Positions 11,613-23,779 of a stretch of 64,000 nucleotides of DNA are shown here, one piece after another; position 1 is the stretch's first letter; each line of letters starts with the position of its first letter. Under the pieces are notes generated by a model, which worked only from the letters and a program-made list of their open reading frames with translations, did no database searches and had not been told where the DNA came from. This stretch comes from Hibiscus mutabilis (Eukaryota; Streptophyta; Magnoliopsida; Malvales; Malvaceae), in NCBI GenBank assembly GCA_019671005.1, contig CM033752.1, forward strand, positions 21,956,969 through 22,020,968, written 5' to 3'. The translations under genes were made by a program, and so were the position numbers.

Positions 11613-12560
11613 CACCCCCAAACCTAGCTCATTGCTTGTCCTCAAGTAATGCAACTAAAAGTAAAACAGAAAAACAAAAAGAAACCTCGGCAAAAATTGT
11701 CATAGTCACCAACACCTGCCAACTAGCAAAATATGATTCTAGGTTTGTCCTCAGATATTCAGTATATCAATGCCAAGCAGATAAACAAATTCAAGTGCAG
11801 TAATATAGCTCTAGTCTGAGGTCATTAAGTGTGCGTGAAGTGCGGGTAATATGCGTCAAATTTACTTAACTCCCTTGGACACTTTACTACCTAAACTCAT
11901 AATCATTTTCATCATTGTTTTCTTTATTTTCTTTATTTGCCAAGGGTGTTTTTATGCTGGCATTAAATTAGGGTTGTGTCATGCACTATTTGGAGTGAGA
12001 CATAAGAGAGAGCAAACCACGAATACCCACATTAATCCAAATTACATCACTAATCTAACCCATTACACTCATACCCTAAAGTTATGTTGGCTTGAAAACT
12101 AAGAGGGAGCAAACCACGAATACCCAAGTTAATTATTTTCCCTAAGGCAGAGGAGTGTTCTAAAATATTTCAGCCTTTGGCAAAACATTGTTGCCTTATT
12201 CTTTCTACCCCGGCATTTTTTTTTCTCTGAGTTCAGTTTCAAGCGAACCTAAGTTTGTTATGTTGTCTGGATACATACCGCGTGTATAGTGAAATTAAAG
12301 TTCCTTAAACTATAGTTCAATTGCCAAGTTACTTGGCAATCCTACCCTGCTAGCATAGAGGTCCTAAATTCAAGTTTCTTCATCAGACAGATAATCTAGA
12401 ACAAATTCAACTAAACTAGCAGTGTTGGCAATTAAAACAACTTATTGACCGAGGCAATTTTTTTAGTGGTTGTATGCAAATTTAAATCCTACATGGCGAA
12501 CTATTCTATATGGAAAACTGAAAATTAAACATGAATGTCATGGCAATAAAATGTGAGGCA
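11613..12560 (-). other. E2 non-coding 3' region with polypurine tract and hairpin
   Basis: It opens with CACCCCCAAACC (minus-strand polypurine tract) and the TTGCTTGTCCTCAAGTAA hairpin at 11632-11649. No convincing ORF. A stretch around GAGCAAACCACGAATACCCA occurs twice (about 12010 and 12107). A near-perfect 19-bp palindrome TTGCCAAGTTACTTGGCAA lies at 12321-12339. A second CACCCCCAAACCTAGCTAAACC at about 12567 marks the end of recognisable E2 sequence. Confidence 0.55.
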
Positions 12561-12827
12561 ACTCACACCCCCAAACCTAGCTAAACCGCAAGATTTGACA
12601 ACCTCGCCTAGTTAAACCGCGAGTTTTACCACCCTTGCCTAGTTAAACCGCAAGTGTACCGACCTTGCCTAGTTAAACCGCAAGATCACCATCAATTTGG
12701 GTTGCCTTGTTAAACCCCGTGTCCCAAATGATGTCCCAACAGTCTTAGTGGCCTTGTTAAACCGCCATGACTCAAGGGCCCATGGCCACGATCGATTTTA
12801 TTCATATTTTATAGTGCACTTAATCTT
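12560..12827. repeat. Degenerate tandem repeat around GCCTAGTTAAACCGCAAG
   Basis: Four to six units at uneven spacing (about 35-60 bp) carry GCCTAGTTAAACCGC(A/G)AG or GCCTTGTTAAACC. It lies immediately before the GGCATGTCAACTATA box of the E3 left LTR. In other Tekay-like LTRs here (for example 46541-46640) a tandem array precedes the same box, so this may be the array of the E3 left LTR rather than E2 sequence. Confidence 0.5.
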
Positions 12828-14447
12828 ATGGCATGTCAACTATATTCGATTGTTTTCTCATCTTGTCACATAGCCAATATATCATTTATAAAACAATTTA
12901 CGTACTGTTTTACAATGCATTATACAAAAATAACCACATATGCAAATCACATTGCCAAAGCAATAATATCATTCCTGACCGGAATGAAAACCAATGCTCA
13001 CTAGCATTTCTTATACTTTTAAACCACTGTATATGTACTTAAAATCATGCATTTCTAGTAAGTAAATCAAACCATGTTTAACACCAAAACATGATATCAA
13101 CATGCTCATATCCAAACAGATATTCAAGAGCAAACTAAGGGAAACTTACTTCCGAGATTAGGTAAGTATTCCACGATTACCCAAAACTCCCAACAACCTT
13201 TATTAAACCTTTGAAAGGCGTTTAAACCAGTTTTCACTCACCGATACACCTCTCCTTGCTCACCAACGCGAATCGAGCTCCCAACAAGCAACAAACAACA
13301 TCAAGCTTCGTCGCCTTGATTATCCCTTGTTTTAACCACATAAAACCAGAAGGCAAATGCATCATTATGCATTCAAACCATTACCAACAAGCAATTACCC
13401 GCAACTTTCAAGTTGCCCACTCAAAAACCATCCGAAATTTATTGAAAACATCCTCAAACACTTCCAAAACTTAACCCATCCATAATATAAATATTCAACC
13501 CAAGAAACATCATCAATTAACATCTAAAAATCCTTTCCCAACATCATTTTACTTCCATCAACTCCACAACCACCACAACTCCACAAAAACACAATTCTAA
13601 CAACCTAATAATCAAGGATTCAAGGAGTTTCGGGATTCCAATGTTAAAAATGACTTATCAACATTATAAATCATCCAATATATATTTAAAATCAATCCCC
13701 AATACTAGAAAACAAATCCAATATGAATTTTCCATAATTTCATCAATTAAACCCAATTAAATCAAATAATCATTGTAAATACATAAAATCATAAATCAAG
13801 GATCAAATACTTGGGAATATCAGTAAAGAACCATCAATAGAGGAGAAGAATGAACTTTACCTCTATTGTGTGATTTCTTCCTCAATTGATTGATTAAATC
13901 TAGAAAAAAAAACATAAGATTTCACTGAGGTTATGTAAATCAAAGGTAAATAAGCATTTATAAATCAAGAATCCAAGTAAAAAGATCTCTCACCTCTAAG
14001 ATTTGATGAAAAGAAGTGGAGAGAAAAGTTTACGCCAAATTTCTTTAAAACCAATAACTAACTTTGATTAACAAAATCCCTTTTAATTACCTTTAAAAAC
14101 ACATGTTAAAAAGTCTTAATTGAAGGGAGAAACCACCAGCAAAAACTTGGTAAAATAGCTCCTTAAGGATTCTAAGAATTCGATACTTTAAAATTTAGTC
14201 ACCTTTAAAAATAGTTTTCAAAAATTACATTTTAGTCACTAACCAAAATGTCACCCTTCCAAATCCCTTTTTCCAAAATTGATTTCACCAATATTTTTCA
14301 TATATTAAAATATGATTTTTAACCATTTTTCCATATTTTTATCTTCCACAAAAATATTTAGTCTCGAATCCAACTTGAATCCCTAACCCGGTCTATCAGA
14401 CCGTCTAACAAGCCTCAAAACTGCTAGGCCCAAAACCGGGCATTACA
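12828..14447 (-). repeat. E3 3' LTR (outer end missing or replaced)
   Basis: Aligns with 19724-21371, starting at the shared box ATGGCATGTCAACTATATTC and ending CATTACA. It is followed by the polypurine tract ACTTTCCCCCGCTTAAG (14448-14464). The segment matching 19273-19723 of the other LTR is not seen. Confidence 0.85.
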
Positions 14448-14469
14448 ACTTTCCCCCGCTTAAGAAATT

Positions 14470-15838
14470 TCATCCCTGAAATTTACCTGAAGCAAACAAA
14501 TGCGGAAATTGCTCCAACATGTCCGCCTTGCTTTCCCACGTGGCTTCCTTGACTCCACGGTATCGCCATAGGACCTTAACAAGCTCAATTGTCTTGCCAC
14601 GAAAATCTTTGTTGCTGGAATCAAGGATGTCCCCCGGTTCCTCATCATAGGATAAATTCGGCCTCAACTCAATATGCTCCACCGGTATAACATGCGAGGG
14701 ATCTGACTGATACCTCCACAACATAGATATATGGAACACATCATGTATTTTCTCCAACTCGGGAGGCAACCTCAACCGATAAGCCACAGGACCAACACGC
14801 TCAACAACCTCATACGGCCCAGTAAACCTCGGACTAAGCTTATCCTTACGTCCAAACTGCATCAGCTTTTTCCATGGTGACATTTTCAAGAATACACGAT
14901 CGCCCATCGCATATTTAATTTCCCTACGCTTCAAATCCGTGTAAGATTTCTCTCGATCCGCAACCGCTTTCAAGCAATAACACACAAGCTTTACCTTCTC
15001 ATTCGTGTCTTTTAACACATCCGGTAAGGAAATATGTTTTTCCCCAACCTCAGCCCAACACAAAGGCATACGACACCTCTGGCCATACAATATCTCATAC
15101 GGTGCCATCTATATACTCACCTGGTAACTGTTGTTATACGCAAACTCAACCAAAGGTAAATACATCTCCCAGGTTCCTTGGAACTCAATAATGCAACATC
15201 TCAGCATATCCTCCAAAACCTGGATAACCCGCTTAGATTGTCCATTTGACTGAGGATGATACGCGGTGCTGAAATTCAACCTCGTACCCAAAGCCCAATG
15301 CAAACTCACCCAAAACCTCGCTGTAAACCTTGGATCTCTATCTGAAACAATAGACTTAGGTACCCCGTACAAACGCACAATCCCAAAAATGTACAAATCT
15401 GCCAACTTATCTAGCATATACGTCGTATGCACTGGCTGAAAATGTGCAGACTTCGTGAATCGATCCATAATCACCCAAATAGAATCCTTTTTAGCCGGTG
15501 TCAAAGGTAACTGACATAAAATCCATGGTGATTTTCTCCCACTTCCATTCTGATATTCTCAACGGTTGCAACAACCCGAATGGAAACTAATGTTCAGCCT
15601 TGACCCGCTGACACACCAAACACCTACAAACAAAGTCAGCCACATCCTTCTTCAAGCCAACCCAATAGTACACCTCTTTCAATTCATGATACATCTTAAC
15701 ATGCATAGCAAAAGGATAAGAATGTGCCTCCGTCAAAATAGTGTGCCTCAACTCCGGATCATCCGGCACCACTATTTGACCCTTGAAACACAAAACTCCA
15801 TCATTATCAAAATGAAAATCCGTCGGATTACCCTCCAA
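14470..15838 (-). pseudogene. E3 integrase with chromodomain
   Basis: Pieces in order from 15838 leftward: zinc-finger part (HSYPFAMHV, CRCLVCQRVKAEH), core with IMDRFTKSAHFQPV, SDRDPRF and HPQSNGQSKRVIQVLEDML, then from 15108 MAPYEILYGQRCRMPLCW, the GPYEVVERVGPVAYRL fold, and near the C-terminus LVKVLWRYRGVKEATWES, the chromodomain core. Chromodomains guide Tekay-type integrases to chromatin. A stop near 15108 and a break near 15505 interrupt the frame. Confidence 0.87.
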
Positions 15839-15858
15839 AATATCCTTAACATGCTCAA

Positions 15859-17250
15859 CTAAGGAATCATCTTATCTTTAATCATCTGTGATAATGTAGG
15901 CTTAACTTGCAACTCAGCCAACAACCCACCTTCCCGTGTCACACTCAACCTAGCAAACATAGCCCTAAGCTCAACTGCAACCTTACGACTCAACGCATCC
16001 GCAACCATATTAGCTTTTCCAGGATGATACTCGATCGTCAAGTCGTAATCCTTAAGCGAATCCAACCATCTACGTTGCCTAAGATTCAAATCCTTTTTAG
16101 ACATCAAATACTTCAAACTCTTATGGTCTGTAAAAACAACACACTTCTCACCATAAAGGTAATGTCTCTAGATTTTTAGGGCAAACACCACAGCCACAAG
16201 CTCCAAATTATGAGTCAGATAATTGCGCTCATGAACCTTCAGCTGTCTCGATGCAAGGCCACAACTTTACCATCTTACATCAGCACACAACCCAAACCAA
16301 TGTAAGATGCATCACTATAAACCACAAACTCCTTTTCCAGATTCAAGTTGAATCAACACATGAGCATGTGTCAAAACTTCCTTCAACTTCTTGAAACTGA
16401 GTTGTTGCTTCTCAGCCAACACATAAGGAACATTCTTTAGCAACAACTTCGTCATCAGTGTTGCAATACTAGAAAACCCATCTACAAAGTGACGGTAATA
16501 ACCAGCCAGCCCAAGAAAACTGCGAACCTCTGAAATAGATTTAGGTTGCTTCCAATTGAAAACAACCTCAATTTTTTGTGGATTAACACGAATACCCTCC
16601 GCGAAAACCATGTGACCAAAGAACATCACTTCCTTAAGCCAAAACTCACACTTGCTCAGCTTGGCATACAACTAATTATCCTTCAAAACCTACAACACAA
16701 TCCGCAAATGCCGATCATGTTCTTCCTCGGTACGAGAGTACACGAGAATATCATCTATAAACACCACCACGAATAGATCAAGATATTTACAGAACACCCT
16801 ATTCATCATATCTATGAACACAGTCGGGGCATTTGTCAAACCAAAAGGCATGACCAAAAACTCATAATGCCCGTACCTCGTACAAAACGCAGTTTTATGT
16901 ACATCCTCATCCTTAACCTTTAACTGATAATACTCCGATCTTAAATCAATCTTAGAGAACATTGTTGCCCCATGAAACTGATCAAACAAATCATCAATCA
17001 TCGGTAAAGGATACTTGTTCTTCATTGTTAGCGTATTCAACTATTGATAATCAATGCACATACGCATTGTACCATCATTCTTTTTTACAAAGAGAACTAG
17101 AGTACCCTAAGGTGATACACTCGGTCGAATGAAGTCATGATCCAACAACTCCTGAAGCTGTGACTTCAACTTTTTCAATTCCTTCAGTGTCATCCTATAA
17201 GGAGCAATGGACACCGGCACCGTACCCGCATACATATCAATACCAAATTC
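15859..17250 (-). pseudogene. E3 reverse transcriptase and RNase H
   Basis: RT from about 17250 to 16690 contains YPLPMIDDLFDQ, ATMFSKIDLRSEYYQL, MPFGLTNAP and the catalytic VFIDDILVYS. 16671-16315 carries the connection KCEFWLKEVMFFGHMV and VRSFLGLAGYYRHF. 16116-15859 holds the RNase H end with RQRRWLDSLKDYDLTIEYHPGK and ADALSRK. Stops separate the three pieces. Confidence 0.87.
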
Positions 17251-17483
17251 TACCTCCCTATTCGGTGGTAAACTCGATAACTCTTAAGGAAAAACCTTCA
17301 AAAAATCACTAACAGTTTAAATTTCCTGCACCTGAACACCCTTAGCTTCAGGATTCATCACGATAGTCAAGTAAGCTTGGCAACCTCCTTGCATCATCCT
17401 TTCCTCTTGAGTAGCTGATACAACATTGGACAAGAATTTCACATTCTCGCCAACCACCACAACTTCATAATCATCGGCTAACC

Positions 17484-17830
17484 TCAAAAAATCTTTTTGG
17501 ATTCACAATCCATAACCGCCTTGTGCTTGCTCAACCAATCCATACCCAAAATAACATCAAAACCATGGAATGGCAACTCCATCAGATCCGTGGAAAACTC
17601 ATGACCTTGCACAACTAAAGGACATCGTCTATACAACCTCCTAGTAGTAACCATCTCACCAAAGGAACTAGTTACTAACATGCCAACATCAAGGATCTCA
17701 ACAGTAGCATTCAACAAAGTTGCATGTTCACTCAAGATATAAGAATGAGTAGACCCCGAATCAATCAAAGATAACAATGACAAGGATTGTAAAGTGAAGG
17801 TACCTACGATCACATTCGTCTCATTGCGAC
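17484..17830 (-). pseudogene. E3 aspartic protease
   Basis: The frame encodes SLIDSGSTHSYI, the DSGST active-site motif, then FDVILGMDWLSKHKAVMDC, which is typical of Tekay-type protease ends. It follows gag after a short gap and precedes RT; about 230 bases of linker (17251-17483) between protease and RT hold stops. Confidence 0.85.
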
Positions 17831-18125
17831 CCTCGCGATGAGCGTAGATCCAAGTTGGTCCACCATTCTCCGATCTTACCGCAGCAGCATGAGCTACAAC
17901 TCTCTGACCATCCTCACGCCTCTAAAAATTACCCTTGCCATGGCCTCGGCCCCTAGCAGGTGTAGCAACCTGTATCGGTGCATCCCTCATAGCACGAGGA
18001 TAATCACACTTCAAATGATTAGAAGACCCACAAATCTAAGAAACTCTAGCATTACCCTAGCACGTACTCGTGTGATGCATGCCACATCGCTCACACTCTG
18101 CTATAACACGAGCTCCCTAGACACC

Positions 18126-19037
18126 CTAGCCAACACTGCCACCACGCCTATGATCTAGCGTATGCCTCTTGTCCCAAAACCTCTTACTCTGACTCCTAGA
18201 ATAGATAGAGTCGGACACTCTCTTACCCAAGCTTGCACTCGCAGACTGAACTGATGTACCCATGGATTGCTCAATATACTTGGCATGGTTGACCAACATA
18301 TCAAAATTTGTGTAATCCGTAGCCAGGAGATACGTTTTAACATCCTTCACAAGATCATAGCAAAACCTATCACATCTTTTTTTATCATCGGGAACCAACT
18401 CTGAGGTATACTGACTTAGGCAAACAATCTTCACCTCATACTCGGCAACAGACATGCTACCCTGCGACAGAGACATAAACTCGCGCTCCTTCGCATCCAA
18501 ATATTGTGCCTCAAGATACTTTCTCTTGAATGCTTTTCGAAAGAACTCCCAAGTCACATCCACCTCAAGAACACCCGCAATTGTGGTCACCCACCAATGA
18601 TATGCATCACCCTACAATAGTGACACAGTGCAACCCAACTTGCGATCCTCATTATAACCCATCTGGTTTAGAATACGGATTGTCTTTTCCAGCCATCCCT
18701 CGGCTGCCTCAAGACTCAAACCCTAAAATTCCTTACCTCCTAAACTTCAAAGATGCTCCAAGGGTAAACCTTGATTAGCCACCACAACAGGTGTCGCTGC
18801 TTGCATTTGCGGTCTAGCCACCGCTACCTGAAATGCTCCCATCATCGCTTGGATTAACGGGGTCAAATCACCAAAAACTGGCACAAGAGGAGCCTGGGGT
18901 ACACCACCCATCCCAACATCAACATGAGAAACCAACAGAGGAGGAGGAGGTAAAACATTAGGGGAATTTTCTTCCACCTCATTATTCTGCCCAACCTCGG
19001 CATTATTAACCATTAAACACGTCTCACATCGAGCCAT
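18126..19037 (-). pseudogene. E3 gag
   Basis: An ATG at 19037 starts MARCETCLM; the first part is Pro/Asn-rich and frame-broken near 18747. 18590-18126 has the conserved VTWEFFRKAFKRKYLEAQYLDAK-type retrotrans_gag motif and MSVAEYEVKI...LSQYTSELV. A CCHC knuckle may lie at about 18000-18100 but is degraded. Confidence 0.8.
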
Positions 19038-19251
19038 GCTAACAAAAGCATCAAAACACATTAAAGTTAGGCTAGCATTAGGCAAAGTATCCAAGACAAC
19101 CTTATAAAACATTTTAAAACCTCGGTAATAGGCAATGTGTTCCCAATTCATACCCCAACATAATATTAAACAATCACTGTATATATACACAATCACCGTG
19201 CAATTCAAACAACATTATTTAACCAAAACACAACATTCCCACCTTTCAAAA

Positions 19252-19267
19252 CTTGGCTCTGATATGA
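19252..19267 (-). other. E3 primer-binding site, iMet type
   Basis: Minus strand TCATATCAGAGCCAAG resembles the TGGTATCAGAGC site that pairs with initiator tRNA-Met, with two changes near its start. It lies 5 bases inside the 5' LTR. Confidence 0.75.
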
Positions 19268-19272
19268 ACAAA

Positions 19273-21371
19273 TGTAACCCCCTCGACCCGGCCTAGACAC
19301 CCGACCGAACTGAGAGCACTAAATTAGGTTTGCCGAAGCAAACCGGTGAAAGATTTTGAAAATAGGTCCATTTTTTATTTTATCTTGTCTAAATGCATAT
19401 TAATAATCCTAAGTGAACAAACTTGCAGCGGGTGAATTTTCAAAGAAAACGGACCACGAAAAGGCATCCAATTGCATAACATACATTTTAGGGACTAAAA
19501 TGCAAATTTGATAAATATAAGGACCAAAACTAAATTTAAAGTTACCAATCCTCAATTAGTACAATTGCATACTTATATGCCAAATTTTAGGTCAAAACGA
19601 TCATCCAAACTCATACAATTGCATTCACAAAACTCAGGGACTAAAATGAAAGAAATAGAAACTTCCAAATATTCCAAAATAATAGAATTAACTGCAGCCG
19701 TACCGGTATGCTTGGAGGTGTTTCGGCATGCCAACTATATCCGATTGTTTTCTCATCTTTTCACATAGCCAATATATCATTTAAAAAACCATTTACTTAC
19801 TGTTTTACAATGCATTATACAAAAATCACCACATATGCAAATCACATTGCCAAAGCAATAATACCATTCCCGACCGGAATGAAAACCAATGCTCACTAGC
19901 ATTTCTTATACTTTTAAACCCCTGCATATGTACTTAAAATCATGCATTTCCAGTAAGTAAATCAAACCATGTTTTACACCAAAACATGAAATCAACATGC
20001 TCATATCCAAACCGATATTCAAGAGCAAAATAAGGGAAACTTACTTCCAAGCTTAGGTAAGAGTTTCATGCTTACCCTAAACTTCCAACAACCTTTATTA
20101 AACCTTTGAAAGGCGTTTAAACCAGTTTTCACTCACCAATACACCTCACCTTGCTCGCTAACGTGAATAAAGCTCCCGATAAGTAACAAACAACGTCAAG
20201 CTTCGTCGACTTGATTATCCCCTATTTTAATCATGTAAAACCATAGGGAAATGCATCATTATGAATTCAAACCATTCCCAACAAGCAATTGCCGGCAACT
20301 CTCAAGTTGCCCACTCAAAAACCATTCGAAACTTATCGAAAACATCCTCAAACACTTATAAAACTTAACTCAGCCATAACATAATGATTAAACCCAAGAA
20401 AAATCATCAATTAACATCTAAGAACCCTTTCCCAACATCCTTTTACTTCCAGCAACTCCACTGCCACCACAACTCCACAAAAACACAATTCTAACAACCT
20501 AATAATCAAGGATTCAAGGAGTTTCAGGATTCCAATGCTAAAAAATAACTTATCAACATTATAAATCATCCAATATATATTTAAAATCAATCCTCAGTAC
20601 TGGAAAACATATCCAATGTGAATTTTCCACAATTTCATCAATTAAACCCAATCAAATTAATTAATCATTGTAATACATAAAATCAGATTATAAATCATAA
20701 ATCAAGGATCAAATACTTGTGAATATCAGTAAAGAACCATCAATAGAGGAGAAGAACGAACCTTACCTCTACTGTGTGATTTCTCCCTCAATTGATTGAT
20801 TAAAGCTAGAAAAACACAAGATTTCAATGAGGTTTTGTAAATCAAAGGTAAAGAAGCATTTATAAATCAAGAATATAAGAAAAAAGATATCTCACCTCTG
20901 AGATTTGATGAAAACAAGAGTGTTTGGCGGAAAAGAAGTGGAGAGAAAAGTTTACATTAAATTTCTTTAAAACCAATAACTAACTTTTATTAACGAAATC
21001 CCTTTTAATTACCTTTAAAAACACATGTTAAAACGTATTAATTGAAGGGAGAAACCACCAGAAAAAAACTTGGTAAAATAGCTCCTTAAGGATTCTAAGA
21101 ATTTGATCCTTTACAATTTAGTCACCTTTAAAAATAGTTTTTCAAAAATTACATTTTAGTCACTAACCAAAATGTCACCCTTCCAAATCCTTTTTTCCAA
21201 AATTGATTTCACCAATATTTTTCATATATTAAAATATGATTTTTAACCATTTTTCCATATTGTTATCTTCCACAAAAATATTTACTCCCAAATCCGACTC
21301 GAATCCCTAACCTAGTGTACCAGACCGACTAACAAGCCTCAAAACTGCTAGGCCCAAACCAGGGCATTACA
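19273..21371 (-). repeat. E3 5' LTR (2099 bp)
   Basis: Plus strand starts TGTAACCCCC and ends GGCATTACA, giving minus-strand TGTAATGCCC...GGGGGTTACA, typical of Tekay LTRs. The box CGGCATGCCAACTATATCC lies at 19724. The first 450 bases have no partner in the left LTR. Confidence 0.87.
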
Positions 21372-22153
21372 TTTAAGGGCTTGAAACACATTAAATGTAA
21401 CATGCTGATCATTCATACGCATGGTTAATTATCCTTTATGAACATCAATCAAAGCTCTACCTGTGGCAAAGAATGGTCTGCCCAATATAATGGGACATTT
21501 ATATCTGCCTCATAATCTAAAATAATAAAGTCAGTTGGGAATATAAATTTGTCTACCTTTACCAACACATCCTCAATCTTACTCTTAGGATGTGCAAATG
21601 ATCGGTCTGCCAATTAAAGTGCTACCGTGGTATGCCTTGCTTCGGTGCCGAGCTTTCTTAAAATTGACATTGGCATCAAATTAACGCTGGCTCCCAAGTC
21701 ACACAGTGCCTTACCCATGAATTGGTTGCCAATAGTACAGGGAATAGTAAAACTCCTCGAATATTTCAACTTCGGTGGCAAACGATTGAGTATCATTGCA
21801 CTGCATCCCTCAATGAGAGCTACATTCTCGAAATCACCCAGTTTTCTTTTCTTGGACAAGATGTCCTTCATGAATTTCACATAATTGGGCATTTGCTCAA
21901 GAGCTTCCACCAATGTTATGTTGATCTCCAATTGCTTAAAGACTTCCAAGAAGCGCTTAAATTGTTGATCCTGCTTGTGCTTCTGTAATTTTTGTGGAAA
22001 TGGTGGAGATGGATAAGCATATGCTGGCTCTACCAATTTTGCCAAGGGTTTGCTAGCATTCAACTGAGACTTGGCATCAGACTGAGGTCTGGCATTGTTT
22101 TTGTCTGCTTTTTTCTCTTCTGTTTCTTTTGGTTCATCTACCAGTCCCTTCAT
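21372..22153 (-). pseudogene. E2 aspartic protease region
   Basis: From 22153 leftward the frame encodes a Lys/Glu-rich linker, AYAYPSPPFPQKLQKHKQD, LVEALEQMPNYVKFMKDILS and ALCDLGASVNLMPMS with the DxGAS active site at about 21670-21700; after a stop near 21614 the homologous end (NDQHVTFNVFQALK) reaches 21372, where E3 begins. This is the junction gag-protease/RT in Athila elements, so pol should have followed. Confidence 0.85.
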
Positions 22154-22159
22154 TTTCTT

Positions 22160-22640
22160 CTGGCAATTAACTGGCTACTTGTCAGATGTCTCAGCATCGC
22201 ATTGTTTGCCACTCCAAAGAGTTACAACTTTGCATTGTTCATTGCCTCTATGTCAGGCATCTTTTGTATCACTTGGCAAAGCTCCATATGGTCTATTGCT
22301 GGGTGCAATGGCAATCTGTCCAATCTGTATTTCCAGGTTCCTCATAGATGCTGCCAAACTCTGGACAGTTGCATTATTCATCTCTATGTAATCTGCCAAA
22401 GTCCCCTAGTTGTTCCTTTACCTTGCATAAAAATTGTTTTGCGCCCTCTACGGTATAGCATTCTGATAGAATCCTTGCTGACAAGTGTTATTCTAACAAT
22501 GGGCAATGTTCTAACGTTGGGTATTGTTTTGATCATCCCTTTTATTTCCTCAAGCTAAATTCGGGTGTTGCCTCCATCTTGCAATGTAAGTACTGGAATG
22601 TGTATTATAATTACGATTAAAATTTCTAACAAAATTTACT
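22160..22640 (-). other. E2 gag-protease linker, degraded
   Basis: No continuous minus-strand frame. Short Gln/Asn-rich and Cys-containing bits resemble the Athila gag tail. Plus-strand ORFs here (21992-22558) are shadows with no domain. Confidence 0.4.
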
Positions 22641-22644
22641 AACA

Positions 22645-23685
22645 CTAGGTTGGCATAGCAATCTTCCATGAATGGTCCTCCCCACATAATGTGCAGAATG
22701 GGTCCAATGCCTTAATTTCTTGAGAATCTTTACACTTTTGCAAGGTTCTCATCATGCTAGTAAGATTGGAAATCTCGGCGTGGGTTGATGTTAATTCATC
22801 TAGTGCTAGCTTTCCTCCAGTTTTAGTTTCGGTCACCAGTCTGGCAGTAAGATACTCAAAGTCATTAGTTGAGATCCTTTTAATGATACCAACTGCCTCT
22901 ATATAATTCTTGTCCAGCAACAAACCATTTGCTTACGCATTAACAGTCGTTCTGGCATGAGTATTGAGTCCGTTGTAGAAGGTCTCTGTCTGAGTCCAAT
23001 TTGGGAATCCATGCGTGGGACATCTTCTCAACAGGTACTTGAATCTTTCCCAGGCATCATATAGGGTCTCGTCATCAGCTTGCCTAAATGTAATGATCTC
23101 GCTTCTCATCTTGGCAGTGAGTTTTGGTGGTTGGAATCGCAGTAAGAATTTCTTACATAGATCTCCCCATGAGGTGACAGATCTAGGTGGCAAAGAACTA
23201 AGCCATGTTTTTGCTCTATCTCTCAAGGAGAATGTAAATAATTTCATCTTTATTGTATCTTCCGAAACTCCAAACTGCTGAAATAATTGGCAAACTTCCC
23301 TAAATTGCTTTAAGTGTTGCCTTAGGTCTCCTGTAGGTGCTCCAGCAAATTGTCCTACATTTAAGAGCGTTTGTATCATTACCAGTTTAAGTTCAAAATT
23401 TGGTGTATTTACCTCCAGACCAATTAGTCCTGGCATCAAATTGTCTATGTTCGGTGCCGAGTGTTCTCGGATAGGTCTCTCCTCCTCCACATTAATGGTT
23501 GGGGCAACAAGTGTGGTCAGTATCCCATTATGGTGTGGAGGGTTTACCTGGTTATTTGGGTTACTATCAGCTCCTCCATTACCATGATGTGCCATCTCTC
23601 GAGCTTTTCTTTTTAACCCCCGTAAGGTTCTTTCAATTTCTGGGTCGTATGGCCAATCTTCCACCACAGGGTGGTTTCTGGTCAT
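22645..23685 (-). pseudogene. E2 gag
   Basis: The ATG at 23685 begins MTRNHPVVEDWPYDPEIERT. A well kept retrotrans_gag domain follows: DLRQHLKQFREVCQLFQQFG, LRDRAKTWLSSLPPRS, SWGDLCKKFLLRFQPPKLTAK, FRQADDETLYDAWERFKYLL and TFYNGLN. One stop at about 22930 precedes ANGLLLDKNY and a C-terminal half with CTLCGEDHSWK, a zinc knuckle with its last Cys lost. Gag is the best preserved part of E2. Confidence 0.88.
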
Positions 23686-23755
23686 ACACGAGTTCAACTA
23701 AATAAATAATAAAAGTAATGAAACAAGTAAAGAAAACAAAAAAAATCGTCGCAAT

Positions 23756-23773
23756 CCCTTGCAACGGTGCCAA
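23756..23773 (-). other. E2 primer-binding site, tRNA-Asp type with changes
   Basis: Minus strand TGGCACCGTTGCAAGGGA differs at three places from the E1 site. It has the same 6-base spacing to the LTR edge as E1. Confidence 0.75.
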
Positions 23774-23779
23774 AAACTT

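Larger units (their letters stand above)
12828..21371 (-). mobile_element. E3: Tekay-type Ty3 chromovirus, degenerate
   Basis: LTR-like repeats (12828-14447 and 19273-21371) bracket a minus-strand gag, protease (DSGSTHS), RT (FIDD), RNase H, integrase and C-terminal chromodomain, with an iMet-type primer site at 19252-19267. Chromodomain plus domain order identify a Tekay/Del-type chromovirus. Every ORF is broken and the LTRs differ by roughly 6-8 percent by eye, older than E1. The right flank begins TTTAA inside the E2 protease region; I could not find the matching duplication on the left, where about 455 bases of LTR present on the right are absent or replaced. Confidence 0.88.

Noticed and set aside
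12560..12827. CRISPR-like array of short repeats and spacers
   Set aside because: Plant retroelement context, units of uneven length and degenerate; no cas genes.
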